DNA of 64,000 nt from Streptomyces abikoensis (GCF_014648775.1 NZ_BMRT01000012.1:1-64000); one strand, 5' to 3'. Positions 23,035 through 31,246 are shown, numbered from the stretch's first letter. The notes: generated from the letters alone by a model not told the origin. Translations and numbers: made by a program.

Positions 23035-23748
23035 TCAGACGGTCTCGTCCTCCACGAGGAGGTTGCGGGTGCGGTTGGAGTCCAGGGCGATGCCCGGGCC
23101 CATCGTGGTGGTCAGGGTCGCCTTCTTGATGTAGCGGCCCTTCGCGGCGGACGGCTTGAGGCGGTTGATCTCCTCGAGCGCCGCGGCGTAGTTCTCCACC
23201 AGCTTGGCCTCGTCGAAGGAGACCTTGCCGATGATGAAGTGGAGGTTCGAGTGCTTGTCGACTCGGAACTCGATCTTGCCGCCCTTGATGTCGGTCACGG
23301 CCTTGGCCGTGTCCGGGGTGACCGTGCCGGTCTTCGGGTTCGGCATCAGACCACGGGGACCGAGCACGCGGCCGAGGCGGCCGACCTTGCCCATGAGGTC
23401 CGGGGTGGCGACGACGGCGTCGAAGTCCAGACGGCCCTTGGCGACCTCGTCGATGAGCTCGTCGGCACCGACGATGTCGGCGCCCGCGGCACGCGCGGCC
23501 TCGGCACGGTCGCCGGTCGCGAAGACCAGGACCCGGGCGGTCTTACCGGTGCCGTGCGGAAGGTTCACGGTGCCACGGACCATCTGGTCGGCCTTGCGCG
23601 GGTCGACACCCAGGCGGAAGGCAACCTCGACGGTCGCGTCGAACTTGGTGGTGGAGGTCTCCTTGGCGAGACGGACGGCCTCGAGGGGAGCGTACAGACG
23701 CTCCTCGACCTTGGCGTCCGCAGCGCGGAGAGTCTTGCTGCGCTTCAC
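23035..23748 (-). CDS. rplA: 50S ribosomal protein L1
   Basis: 237 residues from a GTG with AGGAG 6 bases upstream, giving the N-terminus MKRSKTLRAADAKVEE; a longer frame upstream lacks a ribosome site. L1 forms the mobile stalk at the ribosome E site. The signature region GRVLGPRGLMPNPKTGTVT is intact, as is the C-terminal GRYIKKATLTTTMGPGI. It follows rplK by 82 bases in one operon. Confidence 0.97.
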   Translation of the reverse strand: MKRSKTLRAADAKVEERLYAPLEAVRLAKETSTTKFDATVEVAFRLGVDPRKADQMVRGTVNLPHGTGKTARVLVFATGDRAEAARAAGADIVGADELIDEVAKGRLDFDAVVATPDLMGKVGRLGRVLGPRGLMPNPKTGTVTPDTAKAVTDIKGGKIEFRVDKHSNLHFIIGKVSFDEAKLVENYAAALEEINRLKPSAAKGRYIKKATLTTTMGPGIALDSNRTRNLLVEDETV

Positions 23749-23830
23749 TTCTGCTCCTGAAAGGTTGAGCGTGGAGTCGTGGTCCGGGCCAGCGCTTGGC
23801 CCTTCCACTGAAGGGTGAGACGGGAGCTGA

Positions 23831-24265
23831 TCAGCCCTCGACCGTGACGCCCATGGAACGGGCGGTGCCGGAGATGATCTTCTCCGCGGCGTCCAGGTCG
23901 TTGGCGTTCAGGTCGGGCATCTTGATGGTGGCGATCTCGCGGACCTGCTCGCGCGTAAGCTTCGCGACCTTGGTCTTGTGCGGCTCGCCGGAGCCCTTCT
24001 CCACGCCCGCGGCCTTGAGGATCAGCTTGGCGGCCGGCGGAGTCTTCGTGACGAAGGTGAAGGAACGGTCCTCGTAGACCGTGATCTCCACCGGCACGAC
24101 CATGCCACGCTGCGACTCGGTCGCGGCGTTGTAGGCCTTGCAGAACTCCATGATGTTGACGCCGTGCTGACCCAGCGCGGGGCCGACCGGCGGAGCCGGG
24201 TTGGCGGCGCCGGCCTTGATCTGGAGCTTGATGAGCCCCGTGACCTTCTTCTTCTTGGGAGGCAT
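23831..24265 (-). CDS. rplK: 50S ribosomal protein L11
   Basis: 144 residues, binds the GTPase-centre rRNA with L10/L12 and is the site of thiostrepton action and of RelA activation. The proline-rich N-terminal domain (KAGAANPAPPVGPALGQHGV) and the C-terminal signature (KMPDLNANDLDAAEKIISGTARSMGV) are complete with no visible resistance-type change. A run of seven T's (+ strand) lies in its leader. It is the first gene of rplKA. Confidence 0.97.
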   Translation of the reverse strand: MPPKKKKVTGLIKLQIKAGAANPAPPVGPALGQHGVNIMEFCKAYNAATESQRGMVVPVEITVYEDRSFTFVTKTPPAAKLILKAAGVEKGSGEPHKTKVAKLTREQVREIATIKMPDLNANDLDAAEKIISGTARSMGVTVEG

Positions 24266-24357
24266 TGCTCTCTCCGGGTCCTAGTGAGAGTTTTTTTGCC
24301 ATACGCACACTGCGCGCAGGCATACCGCACCACGATAACGGGTAACGCGGCCGGGCC

Positions 24358-24424
24358 AAAAACCGAGAGGTCAGACCGTCCCCCGCAAGCGGGGGGACCC
24401 CCAGCGAGAAGCTCGGCCTGACCT
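24358..24424 (-). terminator. nusG terminator built from a nested palindrome
   Basis: AGGTCAG and CTGACCT enclose a second stem CCCCCGC-TTGC-GGGGG (read on the - strand), and the outer stem is followed by CTCGGTTTTT. The inner part (CTCGCTGGGGGTCCCCCC) belongs to a type of palindrome that is dispersed in Streptomyces intergenic regions. Confidence 0.7.
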
Positions 24425-24450
24425 GTTCGGTGGTGTGGGCCAGAAGTGTC

Positions 24451-25335
24451 TTAGTTCTTCTGGATCTGGTCGAAGCTGAGCTCGACCGGGGTCTCGCGGC
24501 CGAAGATCTCGACGAGGCCCTTGACCTTCTTCGAGTCGGCGTTGATCTCGTTGATCGTGGCCTGGAGGGTCGCGAACGGACCGTCCGTGACGGTGACCGA
24601 GTCGCCGACCTCGAAGTCCAGGACCTGGACCTCGACCTTGCGGGACGGGGCCGGACGGCCCTCGGCCTCGGCGGCCTCCTTGGCGGCCTTCGCCTCGGCC
24701 TCCGGGGCGAGCATCTTGACGATCTCGTCCAGGGTCAGCGGGTACGGGTCGTAGGCGTTGCCGACGAAGCCGGTGACACCCGGGGTGTTGCGGACGACGC
24801 CCCAGGACTCGTTCGTCAGGTCCATGCGCACCAGCACATAGCCGGGGAGCTTGTTCTGGCGAACGGTGCGGCGGTCGCCGTTCTTGATCTGGACGACCTC
24901 TTCCTGCGGCACCTCGGCCTGGAAGATGTAGTCCTCGACGTTCAGCGAGACGGCGCGCTGCTCGAGGTTGGTCTTCACGCGGTTCTCGTAGCCCGCGTAG
25001 GTGTGGATGACGTACCACTCGCCGGGCAGACCACGCAGCTCCTCGCGGAGCGCGGCGACCGGGTCGACCGGGGCGGCCTCCTCCTCGGACTCCGCCTCCT
25101 CGCCGGCGGCGTCCTCGGCGGCGGCCTCGTCCTCGTCGGACTCGACGTGCAGCGCGGCCTCCTCGGCCGGCTCGCCCGCGGCGGCGTCCTCGGCGTCGAG
25201 CTCGTCGACGTTGTCGGCGTTCTCGACGATCTCCTGCGGGGTGTCGTCGCCCTGCACCTCGGCCGAGACAGCCTCGTCAACGTTGGCCTCCGCCGCGACG
25301 GGCTCGGCGGCGTCGTTCAGGTTCGGGTCAGACAC
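24451..25335 (-). CDS. nusG: Transcription termination/antitermination factor NusG
   Basis: 294 residues. Residues about 1-100 are an Ala/Glu/Asp-rich acidic extension typical of Streptomyces NusG. The NGN domain follows (GEWYVIHTYAGYENRVKTNL ... LPGYVLVRMDLT), then a linker with an extra charged helix (EAEAKAAKEAAEAEGR), then the KOW domain (FEVGDSVTVTDGPFATLQAT). NusG binds the polymerase clamp and couples it to Rho or S10. It lies 84 bases after secE in the conserved secE-nusG-rplK order. Confidence 0.96.
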   Translation of the reverse strand: MSDPNLNDAAEPVAAEANVDEAVSAEVQGDDTPQEIVENADNVDELDAEDAAAGEPAEEAALHVESDEDEAAAEDAAGEEAESEEEAAPVDPVAALREELRGLPGEWYVIHTYAGYENRVKTNLEQRAVSLNVEDYIFQAEVPQEEVVQIKNGDRRTVRQNKLPGYVLVRMDLTNESWGVVRNTPGVTGFVGNAYDPYPLTLDEIVKMLAPEAEAKAAKEAAEAEGRPAPSRKVEVQVLDFEVGDSVTVTDGPFATLQATINEINADSKKVKGLVEIFGRETPVELSFDQIQKN

Positions 25336-25419
25336 GTGGCTGCTTCTTCCTGGCTACAAGGGGTGGAACGAGCGAATAGGCGGCACTCTACGAGGGCCGC
25401 CTTGCGCACGGGGGCCGGC

Positions 25420-25704
25420 TCAGCCGAAGACGTACTTGACGGCCTGCTCAAACCCATAGTCAATCACGGTCACCAGTCCAATGACGATGACAACGAAGAC
25501 GATCACCACAGTGGTGTACGTCGACAGCTGGCTCTTGGTGGGCCAGACGACCTTACGGAGCTCGGCGACGACCTGCCGGTAGAACAGCGCGAGGCGGCCC
25601 AGAGGGCCCTTCTTCCCGCGCTTTCCGCCGCGACGCTTCGCGGGCGCCTCGTCCTCGGGACGACCACTCTCAGGTGTCGCGGTGGAGCCGAGGGCTTCCG
25701 TCAC
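25420..25704 (-). CDS. secE: Protein translocase subunit SecE
   Basis: 94 residues from a GTG behind GTGAGGA, matching the length of Streptomyces SecE. A charged N-terminal part ends in KRRGGKRGKKGPLGRLALFY. The conserved amphipathic helix ELRKVVWPTKSQL and one transmembrane segment (TTVVIVFVVIVIGLVTVIDYGF) follow. SecE clamps the two halves of SecY. Longer in-frame extensions upstream run toward the tRNA gene and are not coding. Confidence 0.95.
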   Translation of the reverse strand: MTEALGSTATPESGRPEDEAPAKRRGGKRGKKGPLGRLALFYRQVVAELRKVVWPTKSQLSTYTTVVIVFVVIVIGLVTVIDYGFEQAVKYVFG

Positions 25705-25809
25705 TACGTCCTCACCTGAATCCCGGTCGTGGCCGTGCCGCGCCCGGGTGAGCCGCACGGCGGTGCATTTCAGTACGTACGCATGCACGCAACCTGGCGG
25801 TGCGTGTAG

Positions 25810-25882
25810 CAGGGCCGAAGGGACTTGAACCCCCAACCGCTGGTTTTGGAGACCAGTGCTCTACCAATTGAGCTACGACCCT
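25810..25882 (-). tRNA. tRNA-Trp (CCA)
   Basis: A 73-base cloverleaf on the - strand: acceptor AGGGTCG/CGGCCCT, D-loop GCTCAATTGGTAGAGC, anticodon loop CTCCAAA with anticodon CCA, and T-arm GGGGGTTCAAGTCCC(T). The 3' CCA is not encoded. It lies upstream of secE, a placement conserved in actinobacteria. Confidence 0.97.
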
Positions 25883-26145
25883 TTGTGGTTCCCCCAACGT
25901 ACCGCATCCGCCCGGAAGCACGGTGTGCCCGGGAGTGGATTCGCCGGTGGAGGCCAACGAGGCATGAGTGTACGTGCTCGAGCCGCCGACGTCGAACAGC
26001 TATCAGCGACGACGCGTCCCGGCCGCCGTGACGCCCCGCTCCGGGAGAGTGCCGGGAGGGTGCCGGGACCGGCGGTAACCCCGTGGGGCGGCGCCTCCGG
26101 GCAATCCGCGTGCCCGGCTTCCGGCCGGTCTGGGACGATGCCCCT

Positions 26146-27378
26146 ATGACCGCTGCGACTCCTCCCCAGTCCCCCACCGAGCGCCGGGTCTCCGCCCGCG
26201 TCGGTGCCATCTCCGAGTCCGCCACCCTGGCCGTGGACGCCAAGGCCAAGGCCCTCAAGGCCGCCGGGCGCCCGGTGATCGGCTTCGGCGCCGGCGAGCC
26301 CGACTTCCCGACCCCCGGCTACATCGTCGAGGCCGCGGTGGAGGCCTGCCGTACCCCCAAGTACCACCGCTACACCCCGGCCGGCGGCCTCCCCGAGCTC
26401 AAGGCCGCCATCGCCGCCAAGACCCTGCGCGACTCCGGCTACGAGGTCGACGCCTCCCAGGTGCTCGTCACCAACGGCGGCAAGCAGGCCATCTACGAGG
26501 CGTTCGCCGCGATCCTCGACCCGGGCGACGAGGTCATCGTCCCCGCCCCGTACTGGACCACCTACCCGGAGTCCATCCGTCTCGCGGGCGGCGTGCCGGT
26601 GGACGTCGTGGCCGACGAGACCACGGGCTACCGGGTGTCGGTCGAGCAGCTGGAGGCGGCCCGCACGGAGCGCACCAAGGTGCTGCTCTTCGTGTCCCCC
26701 TCCAACCCCACCGGCGCCGTCTACACCCGCGCCCAGGTCGAGGAGATCGGCCGCTGGGCCGCCGAGCACGGCCTGTGGGTGCTGACGGACGAGATCTACG
26801 AGCACCTGGTCTACGGCGACGCCGAGTTCTGCTCGCTGCCGGTCGTCGTGCCGGAGCTGCGCGACAAGTGCGTCGTCGTCAACGGCGTCGCCAAGACGTA
26901 CGCCATGACGGGCTGGCGCGTGGGCTGGATCATCGGCCCGAAGGACGTCGTCAAGGCCGCGACGAACCTGCAGTCGCACGCCACGTCGAACGTGTCCAAC
27001 GTCGCCCAGGTCGCGGCCCTGGCCGCCGTGTCGGGCGACCTGACGGCCGTCGACGAGATGAAGGTCGCCTTCGACCGGCGCCGCCGGAAGATCGTCTCGA
27101 TGCTGAACGAGATCGACGGCGTGGTCTGCCCCGAGCCGGAGGGCGCGTTCTACGTCTACCCGTCGGTCAAGGAGCTGCTCGGCAAGGAGATCCGCGGCAA
27201 GCGTCCGGCCTCGTCGGTCGAGCTGGCGGCGCTGATCCTGGACGAGGCCGAGGTCGCCGTGGTGCCGGGTGAGGCGTTCGGCACGCCGGGCTACCTGCGG
27301 CTGTCGTACGCGCTGGGCGACGAGGACCTGGTGGAGGGCGTCTCGCGGATCCAGAAGCTGCTGGCCGAGGCGAAGTAG
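26146..27378 (+). CDS. aspC: Aspartate aminotransferase (class I/II PLP enzyme)
   Basis: 410 residues. Transfers the amino group between aspartate and 2-oxoglutarate. The PLP-binding lysine is Lys250 in NGVAKTYAMTGWRVG. The substrate/PLP motifs GAGEPDFPTP, SPSNPTGAVY and the Tyr of YWTTYP are present, and the fold type I ending (VPGEAFGTPGYLRLSYA) is intact, placing it in the Ib (Thermus-type) group. ATG at 26146 is chosen over the upstream frame because family proteins start close to SARVGAISESATLAVD. It is divergent from tRNA-Trp and followed by a terminator. Confidence 0.92.
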   Translation: MTAATPPQSPTERRVSARVGAISESATLAVDAKAKALKAAGRPVIGFGAGEPDFPTPGYIVEAAVEACRTPKYHRYTPAGGLPELKAAIAAKTLRDSGYEVDASQVLVTNGGKQAIYEAFAAILDPGDEVIVPAPYWTTYPESIRLAGGVPVDVVADETTGYRVSVEQLEAARTERTKVLLFVSPSNPTGAVYTRAQVEEIGRWAAEHGLWVLTDEIYEHLVYGDAEFCSLPVVVPELRDKCVVVNGVAKTYAMTGWRVGWIIGPKDVVKAATNLQSHATSNVSNVAQVAALAAVSGDLTAVDEMKVAFDRRRRKIVSMLNEIDGVVCPEPEGAFYVYPSVKELLGKEIRGKRPASSVELAALILDEAEVAVVPGEAFGTPGYLRLSYALGDEDLVEGVSRIQKLLAEAK

Positions 27379-27404
27379 CCTACGGCTCGCTTCGGCGTGA
27401 CGAT

Positions 27405-27441
27405 GCGGGGTTCCGGCCGTGCTGTGCGGCCGGGGCCCCGC
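27405..27441 (+). terminator. Terminator after aspC
   Basis: GCGGGGTTCCGGCC pairs with GGCCGGGGCCCCGC over 14 positions (two G-T pairs) with a 9-base loop, 26 bases after the aspC stop. Confidence 0.7.
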
Positions 27442-27526
27442 ATTCGTTTTCGGGTTCGTTTTCGGGTCCGTCCCCGATCAGGGAAAACGCCTTCCGGTCC
27501 GGTGCCGGTTGAGGCAGGATCGGGCA

Positions 27527-28546
27527 ATGGAACGCTCGCGTGATCTCCGTCTGCTGCCCAAGGCCCATCTCCACCTGCACTTCACCGGGTCCATGCGCCC
27601 CTCGACCCTGCTGGAGCTGGCCGACAAGTACGGCGTGCACCTGCCCGAGGCGCTGAGCGGCGGGGAGCCGCCGAAGCTGCGGGCCACGGACGAGCGGGGC
27701 TGGTTCCGCTTCCAGCGGCTCTACGACATCGCGCGCTCCTGCCTGCGGTCCGAGGAGGACATCCGGCGGCTGGTGCGCGAGGCCGCGGAGGAGGACGTGC
27801 GGGACGGTTCGGGCTGGCTGGAGATCCAGGTCGACCCCACCTCGTACGCGCCCCGGCTGGGCGGTCTGATCCCCGCCCTGGAGATCATCCTGGACGCGGT
27901 GGAGGACGCGTCGCGGGAGACCGGGCTGGGGATACGGGTCCTCGTCGCCGCGAACCGGATGAAGCACCCGCTGGACGCCCGTACGCTCGCGCGGCTGGCG
28001 GTGCGCTACGCCGACCGGGGCGTGGTCGGCTTCGGGCTCTCCAACGACGAGCGGCGCGGGCTCGCCCGCGACTTCGACCGCGCCTTCGAGATCGCCCGGG
28101 AGGGCGGCCTGCTGGCCGCCCCGCACGGCGGCGAGCTCTCGGGGCCGAGCAGCGTCCGCGACTGCCTGGACGACCTCCACGCGGCGCGTGTGGGGCACGG
28201 CGTGCGGGCCGCGGAGGACCCGCGGCTGCTGCGGAAGCTCGCGGAGCGCGGGGTGACGTGCGAGGTCTGCCCGTCCTCGAACGTCGCCCTGGGCGTCTAC
28301 GACAAGCCGTCGGACGTCCCGCTGCGGACGCTGTTCGAGGCGGGCGTGCCGATGGCGCTGGGCGCGGACGACCCGCTCCTCTTCGGCTCGCGCCTGGCGG
28401 CGCAGTACGAGCTGGCGCGGGAGCACCACGGCTTCACGGACGCCGAGCTGGCGGAGCTGGCGCGGCAGTCCGTCCGCGCCTCCCGCGCCCCGGAGGGGGT
28501 GCGCCAGGAGCTCCTGGCGGGGGTGGACGCCTGGCTGGCGGCGTAG
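27527..28546 (+). CDS. Adenosine deaminase family protein (substrate uncertain)
   Basis: 339 residues, a TIM-barrel zinc hydrolase. The metal and catalytic set is visible: HLHLHFTG near residues 14-21 (His16, His18), HGGE with the catalytic Glu, VGHG, and GADDPLLFG for the final Asp pair. Canonical adenosine deaminases have HLDG at the first motif, where the Asp holds the ribose 5'-OH. Here it is HFTG, so the nucleoside pocket differs and adenine, aminofutalosine or another aminopurine derivative are as likely as adenosine. It is monocistronic after the aspC terminator. Confidence 0.8.
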   Translation: MERSRDLRLLPKAHLHLHFTGSMRPSTLLELADKYGVHLPEALSGGEPPKLRATDERGWFRFQRLYDIARSCLRSEEDIRRLVREAAEEDVRDGSGWLEIQVDPTSYAPRLGGLIPALEIILDAVEDASRETGLGIRVLVAANRMKHPLDARTLARLAVRYADRGVVGFGLSNDERRGLARDFDRAFEIAREGGLLAAPHGGELSGPSSVRDCLDDLHAARVGHGVRAAEDPRLLRKLAERGVTCEVCPSSNVALGVYDKPSDVPLRTLFEAGVPMALGADDPLLFGSRLAAQYELAREHHGFTDAELAELARQSVRASRAPEGVRQELLAGVDAWLAA

Positions 28547-28578
28547 CCGCCGGGTTGTGGGCAATCGTTCCGCAAGGG

Positions 28579-28619
28579 CTGGGGGCACCTCCCAGCGGTA
28601 GCTGGGGGAGGGTGGGCAC
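28579..28619. repeat. Streptomyces dispersed intergenic palindrome
   Basis: CTGGGGGCACCTCCCAGC, GGTA, GCTGGGGGAGGGTG: an imperfect hairpin 32 bases after the deaminase and just before the convergent murB. I recall near-identical copies (CCCCCAGCTACCGCTGGGAG and variants) in many Streptomyces intergenic regions. It probably also terminates transcription in both directions. Confidence 0.55.
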
Positions 28620-28641
28620 AACCCGGCCCGCAGCCGGACGA

Positions 28642-29697
28642 CTACAGACTGACCCCGACGGTCACCGGCTCGTTGACGAGCGTCACCCCGAACGCGGCGT
28701 GGACGCCGTCCCGGACCTCGCGGGCCAGGGCCAGGAGATCCTCGGTGCTGGCCGAGCCCCGGTTCGTGAGGGCGAGCGTGTGCTTGCCGGAGATGCGGGC
28801 CGGCCCGGAACCGTAGCCCTTGGTGAAGCCCGCCTTGTCGATGAGCCACGCGGCCGAGGTCTTGACCAGGCCGTCCCCCGCCGGGAAGGCGGGCGGCATG
28901 ACGTCGGCCCCGAGCCGCTCGGTCACGCGGGCCAGGAACGCCTCGTGCTCGGCGGCGGTGAGGATGGGGTTGGTGAAGAAGGAGCCCGCCGACCAGGTGT
29001 CGTGGTCCTCGGGGTCGAGCACCATGCCCTTGCCGGCGCGCAGCTTGAGCACGGTCTCGCGGGCCCGGACGGCCGGGACGCGGTCGCCCTGCTCGACGCC
29101 GAGCGTGCGCGCGGTCTCCGCGTAGCGGATGGGCGCGGAGAGCCCGCCCGCGTCCTCCAGCTCGAAGCGGACCCGCAGGACGACGTAGCGCGAGGGGTCC
29201 TCCTTGAAGCGGCTGTGCCGGTAGGAGAAGGCGCACTCGGTGCTGGTGAGGGTGACGGTCTCGTCGGTGCGGCGGTCGTAGGCGACGACCTCGGTGATCG
29301 TCTGGGAGACGTCCTGGCCGTAGGCGCCGACGTTCTGGATGGGGGTGGCGCCGGCGGAGCCGGGGATGCCGGCCAGGCATTCGACGCCGGCGAGGCCGGC
29401 GTCGACGGTGCGGGCGACGGCGTCGGACCAGTTCTCACCGGCGGCGAGCTCGAGGCGGGTGCCCTGGAGGTCGAAGCCGGTGGTGGCGATGCGCAGGGCC
29501 GTGCCGTCGAAGCCCTTGTCGGAGATGACCAGGTTGCTGCCGCCGCCGATGATCAGCAGCGGGGTGCCGGTGCGGTCGGCCTCGCGGACGGTCTCGACGA
29601 CCTCGGCGTCGGTGACGGCCGTGATCAGTCGGGTCGCGGGGCCGCCGAGCCGGAAGGTGGTCAGGGGGGCGAGGGGGGCGTCGTGTCGTTCCTGCAC
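28642..29697 (-). CDS. murB: UDP-N-acetylenolpyruvoylglucosamine reductase
   Basis: 351 residues from GTG at 29697 (MQERHDAPLAPLTTFRLGGP), the length of S. coelicolor MurB; a longer frame upstream has no homologous residues. It reduces the enolpyruvyl group of UDP-GlcNAc-enolpyruvate to UDP-MurNAc with NADPH and FAD in cytosolic peptidoglycan synthesis. FAD motifs: LIIGGGSNLVISD and LAGIPGSAGATPIQNVGAYG. Catalytic Ser is in WSAGSFFTNP, and type I features (YRHSRFK loop) are present. Convergent with the deaminase gene. Confidence 0.95.
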   Translation of the reverse strand: MQERHDAPLAPLTTFRLGGPATRLITAVTDAEVVETVREADRTGTPLLIIGGGSNLVISDKGFDGTALRIATTGFDLQGTRLELAAGENWSDAVARTVDAGLAGVECLAGIPGSAGATPIQNVGAYGQDVSQTITEVVAYDRRTDETVTLTSTECAFSYRHSRFKEDPSRYVVLRVRFELEDAGGLSAPIRYAETARTLGVEQGDRVPAVRARETVLKLRAGKGMVLDPEDHDTWSAGSFFTNPILTAAEHEAFLARVTERLGADVMPPAFPAGDGLVKTSAAWLIDKAGFTKGYGSGPARISGKHTLALTNRGSASTEDLLALAREVRDGVHAAFGVTLVNEPVTVGVSL

Positions 29698-29758
29698 GGG
29701 CACCAGGGTACGGGGGTGGGTCGGGGTCGGGGCGGGGTGGACGGGCCCTTCCGGGGCT

Positions 29759-29840
29759 GAGCTCTTCGCGGCCCCTGGTACCAGTAGGGGCACCCGGCCC
29801 CTGTCACCAGCGGCGAAGAGCTCTTCACGCCCCTACCAGG
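29759..29840. repeat. Imperfect direct repeats with GAAGAGCTCTTC palindrome
   Basis: GAGCTCTTC(G/A)CG(G)CCCCT...ACCAG occurs twice, 59 bases apart, in the gap between murB and the MaoC pair. The second copy sits on a perfect 12-base palindrome GAAGAGCTCTTC. TAGGGGC and GCCCCTA between them can also pair. The remaining 300-base gap holds no supported gene. Confidence 0.5.
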
Positions 29841-29996
29841 GCCCATCCACCCCACCCCGCCCCCTCACGTCACTACCTCGTGGGCACGCTTCCGGGCAAT
29901 CGGGCGGGTGGGTGGGGTAGAACCCGCGCCGAAGGCGCGGAAAACCCCACCGGGGGAACCCGGAAAGTCCACGGAACCCCGCGCGGGAGGCGCCGG

Positions 29997-30431
29997 TCAG
30001 GCGAGGGCGACGACCGCTCGGGCCATGCCGAGGACCTTCTGGCCGTCGCAGACGGCCGTGAGGTCCACGCGAACCTGACGGGTCTCGTCAGAGAGCTTGG
30101 CCGCGACCTTCGCGGAGACCTCGATGACCGCCCCGGCGTCGTCGTTCGGTACGACGACCGGCTTGGTGAAGCGGACGCCGTAGTCGACCACCGCCGCCGG
30201 GTCGCCGACCCAGTCGGTAACGACGCGGATCGCCTCGGCCATGGTGAACATGCCGTGCGCGATGACGTCCGGCAGACCCACCTCCTTGGCGAACTTCTCG
30301 TTCCAGTGGATCGGGTTGAAGTCGCCGGAGGCGCCCGCGTAGCGGACGAGTGTGGCGCGTGTCACGGGAAAGGTCGCGGTGGGCAGCTCGGTGCCGACCT
30401 CGACGTCGTCGTACGAAACCGTGGCCGCCAT
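29997..30431 (-). CDS. MaoC-like (R)-specific hydratase/dehydratase, HadB-like catalytic subunit
   Basis: 144 residues with a single hot-dog fold. The hydratase 2 motif YAGASGDFNPIHWNEKFAK supplies Asp37 and His42, the same spacing as the catalytic pair in mycobacterial HadB (Rv0636), and GLPDVIAHGMFTMA completes it. ATG (30431) is chosen over the adjacent GTG because GAGGAGG is correctly spaced. TGATG coupling to the gene upstream implies a heterodimer. In mycobacteria hadAB lie in the same place, between rpmG and secE-nusG, and dehydrate 3-hydroxyacyl-ACP. Streptomyces makes no mycolates, so the substrate here is open. Confidence 0.8.
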   Translation of the reverse strand: MAATVSYDDVEVGTELPTATFPVTRATLVRYAGASGDFNPIHWNEKFAKEVGLPDVIAHGMFTMAEAIRVVTDWVGDPAAVVDYGVRFTKPVVVPNDDAGAVIEVSAKVAAKLSDETRQVRVDLTAVCDGQKVLGMARAVVALA

Positions 30432-30883
30432 CACGCCTCCTCGGCGGCGCGCGCCACCAGCTTCGTGTGCGCGGTCACGACGTGTTCGCCGGCCGCGTCG
30501 TGGACCTCGCCGCGGACGAGCAGGACGTCGTTGCCCGCCAGCGACTTGATCGACTCGATCGTGGACGTGACCGTCAGCCGGTCGCCCGCCCGGACGGGGC
30601 GGGTGTACGCGAATTTCTGGTCGCCGTGCACCACTCGGGAGTAGTCCAGCCCCAGCTGCGGGTCCTGGATGACCAGCCCGGCGGCCTTGAAAGTGATCGC
30701 GAACACAAAAGTGGGCGGAGCGATCACATCGGGGTGGCCGAGCGCCTTGGCGGCCTCGGGGTCGGTGTACGCCGGATTGGCGTCGCCGATGGCCTCGGCG
30801 AATTCGCGGATCTTCTCCCGGCCGACCTCATAGGGGTCGGTGGCCGGATAGGTCCGTCCGACGTAGGACTGGTCGAGCGCCAT
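30431..30883 (-). CDS. MaoC N-terminal-like protein, HadA-like non-catalytic subunit
   Basis: 150 residues. The N-terminal MaoC dehydratase domain is clear (REFAEAIGDANPAYTDPEAA, then HPDVIAPPTFVFAITF), but where the catalytic subunit has D-x4-H this protein has DANPAY, with no histidine. That is the pattern of HadA (Rv0635), which binds substrate but needs HadB for catalysis. It precedes the HadB-like gene with a one-base stop/start overlap, starts at ATG behind an AGGAGG site, and follows rpmG after a terminator. Confidence 0.78.
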   Translation of the reverse strand: MALDQSYVGRTYPATDPYEVGREKIREFAEAIGDANPAYTDPEAAKALGHPDVIAPPTFVFAITFKAAGLVIQDPQLGLDYSRVVHGDQKFAYTRPVRAGDRLTVTSTIESIKSLAGNDVLLVRGEVHDAAGEHVVTAHTKLVARAAEEA

Positions 30884-30942
30884 GGCCCGGCACCTCCTGA
30901 GTGGACTGGTCCTTTGAGGGACTGTTTACGGGTCGGAATATG

Positions 30943-30980
30943 CCATGAGGCCGCCCCCAGAAGCTGGGGACGGCCTCATG
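30943..30980 (-). terminator. Terminator after rpmG
   Basis: CATGAGGCCG(C)CCCCAG and CTGGGG(A)CGGCCTCATG form a 16-bp stem with one mismatch and a 3-base loop, 16 bases past the rpmG stop. The core CCCCAG-AAG-CTGGGG resembles other palindromes in this window. Confidence 0.7.
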
Positions 30981-30996
30981 AACGACCTGTGCGCTG

Positions 30997-31161
30997 TTAG
31001 CGCGTCTCGCGGTGCGCCGTGTGGGCGTTGCAACGAGGGCAGTGCTTCTTCATCTCAAGACGGTCCGGGTCGTTACGCCGGTTCTTCTTGGTGATGTAGT
31101 TCCGCTCCTTGCACTCCACGCAGGCCAGCGTGATCTTCGGGCGGACGTCGGTGGCAGCCAC
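30997..31161 (-). CDS. rpmG: 50S ribosomal protein L33 (zinc-binding form)
   Basis: 54 residues from GTG (MAATDVRPKITLACVECKER), with AAGGAG upstream. Two CxxC pairs (CVEC and CPRC) make this the C+ zinc-ribbon form. Streptomyces usually also has a C- paralogue made under zinc limitation. It lies between tRNA genes and the MaoC pair. Confidence 0.95.
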   Translation of the reverse strand: MAATDVRPKITLACVECKERNYITKKNRRNDPDRLEMKKHCPRCNAHTAHRETR

Positions 31162-31246
31162 GTGAGTGCTCCTTGACGGATGGACGGATACAACGCATAA
31201 AAGAGTAGCCGATCGGAGGACCGACCCCACAATCGGCTACTGTGTG

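Noticed and set aside
25884..26145. Attachment site at tRNA-Trp or other tRNA genes for the phage-like island
   Set aside because: The island ends at the rpoC terminator, 12 kb from the nearest tRNA gene, and no repeat of a tRNA 3' end is seen near it.
30884..30942. Small gene between rpmG and the HadA-like gene
   Set aside because: Only a 59-base leader; no start with a ribosome site.
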